NCBI GenBank assembly: GCA_001414485.1
Contig: LLEY01000245.1
Coordinates: 1-64,000 of the forward strand
Direction of reading: 5' to 3'
From: Calycina herbarum
Taxonomy: Eukaryota; Ascomycota; Leotiomycetes; Helotiales; Pezizellaceae
Length of the DNA stretch: 64,000 nt
A model generated the notes under the pieces. The model made no database searches. It was not told the origin of the DNA and saw only the letters and a list, made by a program, of their open reading frames with translations. Each line of letters opens with the position of its first letter. Within the stretch, counting starts at the first letter, position 1. Positions 57,863 to 64,000 of this stretch are shown in pieces. The translations under genes and the position numbers were made by a program.

Positions 57863-59631
57863 ATGGCTCCCGCTCCCAATTTTGTGGAAGCCAGTTCGCT
57901 TTCTGATATCACTCAGCTGGCCTCAAACCCTCCAAGATATCCTAGGAATCCAACCGAACAGAGACGACAACCCCTGACTCTATACATTGCACGAGTACCT
58001 GGCAGCCGAGGTAGGTCACGTTTATGACCCCTTATTCTTCATTCCAATTACTTACTATACTTTCAGATATCATCCTTTCAACACTCAAGCCACAACTCAA
58101 GAATGTCACTGCTCATGATGTAGCTAGCTCATTATATTATCTTCACTTAAACACAGAGGATGATCTACGGCTACTGGAAGATGACCGAGCAAGTATACCA
58201 GAGGAGGGTAGCTCTCGACCCAGCATGGACATCTCCCGCAAACCCCTCCCAGAGTCAGCTCGAGCTTCTCTTGATATTCCTCGTCAGGTGGAAGATTTTT
58301 CGGGGAATTCAGGATTATATTCAACAACCCTCGGCAAAAGTCCAAGCCAACGGTCGATTCCAAGGCGCCCTCTGGCATCCCGCTCACCCATGCCCAGCTC
58401 CATGCCAGGAAGAAAACCTTTACCTCCCTTACCGGGAACCGAGAATGAAGCTCCCAGGTCGTCACAGGACGAATCCTTCGTCCCCAAGGCGAGCAATGAG
58501 ACGACGAGAAGCTCTAGATCTGAACCACTGGGATTGAACTATAACAAACTACTGGAGAGACCCCCAAATTCATTCTCAATAACAATCATACGGCGGGACC
58601 CGACTACCGGTGCCCAGTGGAATATAGGAACTGTTGCTGGATGTCCTACCACCGCTGGTGGCCGCAATGAACAAGGATCACCACAGAGATCGAAGAAGCC
58701 TTATTTTGACATGTCAGTCCAGCTTACAGCACCTGGCTACACAACGTTTCGAAATTCTCACTCGGCCAACTACTTTGGAGGCAATTCTACCAACCCATCA
58801 CAGAACATGGCTCCTAATGGCGAAAGCCAACAAGTACCCTCTGTTGCCTCGAGCTTTGACCGCGCGATTACCATGGAGGGGTCCAAATTTTGGTCTTCGA
58901 TGCAACACAGGAGAGATGATTCCGATATGTCTACCAGAAGCGTCGCCTCCGCACGTGATATAGATTACGGTAGCAGTTCCACTCATAATAACCATGAGGG
59001 AGGGAGAGTATCTCCGGACAGATCACTCACCAGAGGATATATCTTCACCAGTCCGTGGGGAGGGCGTTGCAAATTCTCGACGGGTGGAGGAGGGAGAACC
59101 CTGAAATGCAAACATACTTTACCGTCTACTACAAGCAGTGCCTCGGACTCGATGGCCACACCACAAGCCTCTGCGGCTGTAAGTGAACTTCGCTTCAACC
59201 TACCTTCATCCGACGTGTTTGCTTCTTTTACATCAAATTCCAAAGATAGTACAAGTCCCAAACGCTTCTCTTTTCCGAAATTTGGCCACATCCGAAGCAA
59301 GTCCTCGTCAGATACATCCGGAGCCGCTCCTTCATATGCATCGCAGTCGTCTTCACACTCTACATTAAATCCGAACGACGCAGAATATCGGCCACCCTTA
59401 CCACCACGATCAAAATACTCGTCCTACGCAGCTGATCCGAGTGATGACGACTATGATGATAGTAGATTGGACCTCAGTCTTGGTCAAGAAAAGGCTGGGG
59501 GTGGCAATCGAGGAAAACGCGCAAAACTCGGTAAGCTTATAATATATGATGAAGGGTTCAAGATGTTAGATCTTGTGGTGGCTTCGAATCTTGGAGTCTG
59601 GTGGAGCGTGTGGGAGTCTGATTTCAAATGA
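57863..59631 (+). CDS. Ser/Pro-rich conserved hypothetical protein
   Basis: Two exons (57863-58010, 58067-59631) give 570 residues. The N-terminal 110 residues look folded (LTLYIARVPGSRD, IILSTLKPQLKNVTAHDVAS, SLYYLHLNTEDDLRLLED). A second ordered part begins LNYNKLLERPPNSFSITIIR and runs through TGAQWNIGTVAG to YFDMSVQLTAPGYTTF. A third is GYIFTSPWGGRCKFSTGGGG and RTLKCKHTL. The rest is low-complexity Ser/Pro/Arg. It ends with KLGKLIIYDEGFKMLDLVVA. No signal peptide or membrane span is seen. I do not recognise the family. The ordered islands are those expected of a conserved filamentous-fungus protein. Confidence 0.78.
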
Positions 59632-60840
59632 GAAATCCCATGTCTCTCACCATTTCGTACAATATACAGCACTACATACCTTACCGTTATCTTCATAAGT
59701 ATTGTCGGATTACTGGAGCTATTCAAAGTACGATCTCGGGGAAGCTCTGAGACAAATTGATTGTTATCTACGTACAGTATTCTCTTTTTATCACGCACTG
59801 TCCATATCTTAATTCTCAAATCAGCCCACTTTTCTCTTTGCCGCCTTTTTCTATCTCTTCTCATGAATTTAGATGTAGATCGGAGTTTTTCCTCCCATGC
59901 TTGCACGACATAAGTAAATTCGTCTTGTGTTCTATCGCGTGGCACTTGTTTCCATTTCTTGAACCCTTGCTTCTACGCGTGGATGTCAGCTGGGGAATCC
60001 GGGGTTCATCTATCTTCATTCTAGTCTTAAGTTAACGATGTAATGTACTGAGGCGGTGGGGATCAAGGCTTCTTTGACGTCGATCAATACCTGAATGGCT
60101 TTCCGCCTTGGCAATGGACTATGGATGGAGGGGTCTCAGTAATTTTGGGATTCCGATGGGGTTTTACTTGGATCCCGATGTTTTTGGTCCTTGTGATCGA
60201 GTGGCGGCCCGAAATATTCTCGGGGAATCAGGTGATATTTGTTTCTTGCCCGTGGTTTTACATGTACTTCTCATCAGCTAGATGTTTTGCTTCGAGTGGT
60301 AAAGATTCAAACCCTTTCGGTGGTTATGTTTATTACTTGAGATAAAATTCCCAAAATGTGTCAAAACAATATCAGAAGACAACTCACAAGTGACGGCAAG
60401 ATTTTCTGATCAGTCGTTATGCGTCTGAATAGCGTACTACACCTAAGCCGGCTATCTCAATGGTGCGTGGAAGCTCTACATCATAGTGAATCTCTATTCC
60501 CGTCTGGTTTCACAATGAAGAATTTGAACCTCTTCTTGGTTTTCTTGGCCTAAGACTTTACGAGTAACGTTCGCTGTATCAGGCAATCATAGTGGTACTA
60601 AGTCCGAAATTATCAGGAAATATCAAGCCGGCGTAACCACCTCTCGGGGAAGAGGATCTTCTATTTCCTATATAACTTCAGATCATTTTCCTCTTTCTCA
60701 CCTCATCACTTCAACAGTTCAACTCACATCCAAATAAAGACAACAGTCCCATACTCAACACCAACTCCTGATTTTCTAGACTCTCCCTCACCAACATTCC
60801 ACACTACAACTTCCCACTCGAACAAAAACACTCATTCACA
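59632..60840. other. Intergenic region
   Basis: 3' flank of the Ser/Pro-rich protein gene and the hydrophobin promoter. The last 170 bp contain a TATA box (60669) and a C/A-rich leader. No gene was recognised. Confidence 0.4.
60669..60675 (+). promoter_or_regulatory. TATA box of the hydrophobin gene
   Basis: TATATAA lies 172 bp upstream of the hydrophobin ATG and is followed by a pyrimidine-rich start region (TTTTCCTCTTTCTCACCTC) and an A/C-rich leader. Confidence 0.5.
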
Positions 60841-61408
60841 ATGAAGTTCACACAAATCTTCACCACCCTTTCTCTCGCAGCTCTCGCAGTCGCCACCCCA
60901 ACCGTCCACTCCCGCTCAGATGGGGGAGGATGTGCCGCCGCAAGCGGAGCAATGAACTGCTGCGCCCACAAATTCGGAGATCCAAATAACGCCGATGTCA
61001 TCAAGTCGCTCCTCGCGCCGGGTGGTCTCCTCACCGATCTCATTGGTCTCAATATTGACGGGCTTCTGAAGGATGCTACTGCGCAAATTGGTGTTGACTG
61101 TATGTTGCCCCCCCCCCCCCCACCTCTTTCCCCCTCACAAGTGAGAGAAGTTTAAATATACTAACAAATTTGACTTGGAATGATATAGGTAGTGTTATTT
61201 CTACTCCTTCTTGTCAAGGGAGTAACGTTTGTTGTGGGAATAGTCAAACCGTTCAGGCTCAGAGTCCTGCTGGTGGTGTAAGTCTCCTTCATTTGTGGAA
61301 TGACTTCGAAAACGAGGCTGACCAGATGATCAGATTCTCAATATCCCAATCCTTTCTGGGACACCAATCAATGTCTGCGGCATCGTGGTTCCGATCAATG
61401 TCCTATAA
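60841..61408 (+). CDS. Hydrophobin, class I type
   Basis: Three exons (60841-61099, 61189-61277, 61334-61408) give 140 residues. A signal peptide (MKFTQIFTTLSLAALAVATP) is followed by the eight-cysteine hydrophobin pattern C-CC-C-C-CC-C: GGGC, NCC, VDC, PSC, NVCC and NVC. The fourth cysteine codon is split by intron 1, which contains a run of C. The eighth is in the short last exon (LSGTPINVCGIVVPINVL), joined in phase through a 56-bp intron. The long C3-C4 loop (about 46 residues) and the spacing suggest class I. Hydrophobins coat aerial hyphae and spores. The last exon is inferred from frame and cysteine count; without it C8 would be missing. Confidence 0.82.
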
Positions 61409-62600
61409 ATACTTCGACAACGCTTTTCTACGATCAAGAGTTTTTTTGACATGATGGCTAGCCGAGGATTACTTCGGAACGTCTGTTCTGGTGGAATATT
61501 TTCTTGATATACAGAAGACCAAGCGTGGAGAAAGAGCGATTTGGGGAAATTGGATAAACTTAAGGGGAACGATATAAGAGGAAGCAAACACGCATTGAGA
61601 AAAACTATCTTTTCTTTTCTTTAGCTCATACTTTTGTTTACCGCGTTGTCACACTTTCTAATTAACAGAACCGAGGAATGGCTGGGTTTGACGATGAGGG
61701 ACGATGGATGATGGGTGGACGGATGGAATTTTCTCTTGTAACCGAGTTTTTCTTGACTTTCAATATATACGTTTTTGTCCTATTTGATTCCTTTCTCCAA
61801 CCTCCTTCATGCATATGATATTCCCAGCTACATCGACGTCTGCCTTTGTGATGGTAACCTCAACCCAACTCACCCCGCAAAGACCAACTGTTGTGTCACT
61901 TCGCCTTGGTCGATCACGGATATGATCGGAAATTATTTAGTTTGCCTGCGTCGTACGGGAAGCTTGAATCAGTCAGTACTACTTTGTGTTGCTCGGCTTG
62001 CCACTTCTTTGGGACGTTGAAAGGGCTTACTTTGTATACAATGATGTAAGAGAGGGTAAGATCAACATTCTGCCTGATAGGGAGGAGTTGGAAGCCGTTT
62101 CGGTAAACACTACTTTCTCTCAAGTCGCACTATCGTCATTTATCTCTCGTTGCCCCTCCTTTATTATCATAAAGTATCCTTCCTCAGTTCCTCGTTTAGT
62201 GACTAGGTCAAGAAATCAAGTTTTAAAATGCACTACGTGCCCATCAAAGTTCTCATGATATTTTCATGCAAGTCCCCTTTTTTCGTAGCACGATGTCTCT
62301 TCGATCAAGTAGTACACTAGAAAGGCACAAGGCACGGCTGCCGCATGTTCTAATGCATGCCGGAGCTTTTACGCTCACAAAAAAAGCCCAAGACCAAGAT
62401 TAAGCTCGCTGTGAATAAAATAGTATTCTGATCTAGTAATGGAAGGTCATTCCCATCTCCTTAATTGATATTTCAAGCTCCTGTATACGCCAATCATTCC
62501 ATTCATTCTTCCAACTGATACGCCGAAAAGCAACAAGCCCAGTCCCACGCTAGATTACAGAGCAACTGAAAATAAAATGTATGATGACAAGACATTTTCT
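61409..62600. other. Convergent intergenic region
   Basis: 3' flanks of the hydrophobin gene and RAD54. Short frames here are not protein-like; no repeat was recognised. Confidence 0.4.
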
Positions 62601-64000
62601 TCAATGGGAAATGTATTGGAAAACCGCCGAGACTTCCTTGTCACCGACCTCCTGCCTCAACAACAAATCCTGAATCGGCTTCATAGTCTCATTGACGAAA
62701 TGGTTCCATGTACTCGTATCACCATACATCATTGCCGGCGCCTTGATATACTGCTTCCCATCGGGCTTGCAGCGTTTACATTTAAACGTATCATGCGTAT
62801 CCGACGTCGTCTTACCATGGTACTGGAACAATTCTCGGAGACTGTCGAGCGTGAAGTGTCGTTCCACGTCTTGCGCAGAGTCCACCACACAGGACGAGAG
62901 AGATTGCTTGTGAGACTGTCGCTGGAAAATCTTTTCTTCGATTGTACCGGTGGCGATGAAGCGGTATACGAAACAGTCCTTCTTCTGCCCGTCTCTCCAT
63001 ACTCGTGCCAGAGCCTGTTGATCGGCAGCCGGGTTCCAGTCTGGGTCGAAGAGGACGAGACGGTTGGCTCCGATGAGGTTGAGACCGCATCCTCCGGCTT
63101 TACTACTGAGGAGAAAGATGAATTCGCTTCCCTCGGGGTCATTGAATTTATCGACTAGCTTCTGTCTCTTGCTGACATTCATTGTGCCATCCAAGCGGAG
63201 ACTGCCGTATCCCCTGTTTCGACATAATTTATCGAACATGTCGAGAGTCTGGGTGTAATTGCTGATCAGAACAATCTTGTCATTCGTATCCTGGCGGATT
63301 CGAGCAAGCATACGATCCAGCACTTGCATCTTTCCAGAGTACCAAGGCTTGATATCCCGGTCTCTGCCTCGAGCCTCCTTTGGAACGTAATCTTCTGGCC
63401 ACAATTGCTCACATCCTGGCAAGTCTTCTGGCAGGTTCAGCAAATCTGGATGGTTACAAAGTTTCTTGAGCATGTTGATGGCCTTCAGAGGCTGACATCC
63501 TTTGCCACGAAGCAGGGCCTTGATATCGGGACTGCTGATGAAGTAATTATACAAGTCGAGTTGGAAGGGAGCAAGATTGCAAAATACGACGTGTTCGTAC
63601 TTGACGGGCAAGTATTTCGAGAGGATGTCGTTTGTCCTCCGGATGATGAATTTGTTCACAACTTCGAGAAGTTCGCGAAGACGTTGGTCACCCTTCTCTC
63701 GGTCCTTGTCACTACCTCCAGCATCTCGACTCTTGAGAATTGGAATCTCATACTTCTTGCGGAAGTCTAGACGTGTTCCAAGAAGACCGGGATTTGCAAA
63801 GCTGACGAGTGCATAGTACTCTGAAAGATCATTCTGGATAGGGGTACCAGACAAGATTACCCTCCTGGTCACATTGAGGTCATTCAAGGCAGTGAACGTC
63901 TGACTGTCTCCGTTTTTCAATCGATGGCCCTCATCACACAACATGAGGCCTATTTTCGTATTCTTCAGTTCATGGACATTCAGTCGCAAAGTCTCGTAAG
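62601..64000 (-). CDS. RAD54: DNA repair and recombination protein RAD54 (3' part)
   Basis: The last roughly 466 codons of a Swi2/Snf2 ATPase; the gene continues past the right edge. Motifs in order are CDEGHRLKN (motif II), RRVILSGTPIQNDLSEYYAL (III), NPGLLG and FIIRRTNDILSKYLPVKYEH, and KIVLISNYTQTLDMFDKL (IV). GYGSLRLDGTMNVSKRQ and LSSKAGGCGLNLIGANRLVL (V) then lead to DPDWNPAADQQALARVWRDG (VI), followed by the C-terminal Cys-containing segment CKRCKPDGKQYIKAP. Details such as the DEGH box and RTNDILSKYLPVKYE are characteristic of Rad54 rather than other Snf2 proteins. It translocates on duplex DNA and drives Rad51 strand exchange. No intron occurs in the visible part. Confidence 0.96.
   Translation of the reverse strand, partial: YETLRLNVHELKNTKIGLMLCDEGHRLKNGDSQTFTALNDLNVTRRVILSGTPIQNDLSEYYALVSFANPGLLGTRLDFRKKYEIPILKSRDAGGSDKDREKGDQRLRELLEVVNKFIIRRTNDILSKYLPVKYEHVVFCNLAPFQLDLYNYFISSPDIKALLRGKGCQPLKAINMLKKLCNHPDLLNLPEDLPGCEQLWPEDYVPKEARGRDRDIKPWYSGKMQVLDRMLARIRQDTNDKIVLISNYTQTLDMFDKLCRNRGYGSLRLDGTMNVSKRQKLVDKFNDPEGSEFIFLLSSKAGGCGLNLIGANRLVLFDPDWNPAADQQALARVWRDGQKKDCFVYRFIATGTIEEKIFQRQSHKQSLSSCVVDSAQDVERHFTLDSLRELFQYHGKTTSDTHDTFKCKRCKPDGKQYIKAPAMMYGDTSTWNHFVNETMKPIQDLLLRQEVGDKEVSAVFQYISH

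Overview
The window is nuclear DNA of a filamentous ascomycete (Pezizomycotina; a Leotiomycete-like fungus is my tentative guess). The genes carry short spliceosomal introns of about 50-60 bp with GT-AG borders. They encode conserved fungal housekeeping proteins, are transcribed in mixed orientation, and are separated by 0.3-2 kb of AT-richer DNA. No tRNA, rRNA, CRISPR array or bacterial-type operon was recognised. I rebuilt exon structures by hand from splice sites and reading-frame continuity; the exon coordinates in the entries sum to whole codon numbers unless noted.

Layout. 0-9 kb: a LINE RNase H fragment at the left edge, then JJJ1 (J-protein of 60S ribosome maturation), an SPX-RING protein, a 240-bp inverted-repeat element, and an FBXO21-like F-box/YccV protein. 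9-24 kb: a UCH-family deubiquitinase, nucleoporin POM152, a Whi5/Nrm1-like G1/S repressor, and a metalloprotease with a jacalin-like tail. 24-34 kb: a small secreted protein, a decayed 2EXR gene, the PP2A methylesterase PPE1, a GPI-anchored-type secreted protein, and an amino-acid permease. 35-41 kb: a membrane glycoprotein gene split by a 752-bp hAT element with perfect 8-bp target duplications, a multispanning membrane protein, a repeat-rich gap, and a coiled-coil hypothetical protein. 43-50 kb: RPAP1/Rba50, then a one-way array of four BTB genes. Two of these are intact and two are broken, and a 205-bp MITE lies between them. 50-57 kb: a head-to-head pair of respiratory complex I genes (NDUFS8 and mitochondrial acyl carrier protein), Vps74/GOLPH3, and Rrp14/SURF6. 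57-64 kb: a Ser/Pro-rich hypothetical protein, a class I-type hydrophobin, and the 3' part of RAD54, which runs off the right edge.

The conserved genes serve ribosome biogenesis (JJJ1, Rrp14), RNA polymerase II assembly (RPAP1), ubiquitin signalling (UCH, F-box, RING), cell-cycle and PP2A control (Whi5-like, PPE1), mitochondrial respiration, Golgi retention and DNA repair. They do not form one pathway. The exception that looks organised is the divergent complex I pair. The genome-evolution signals are transposon decay and a small gene-family graveyard: the hAT insertion, two inverted-repeat elements, a repeat unit shared by two loci, and BTB copies broken at the same codon position.
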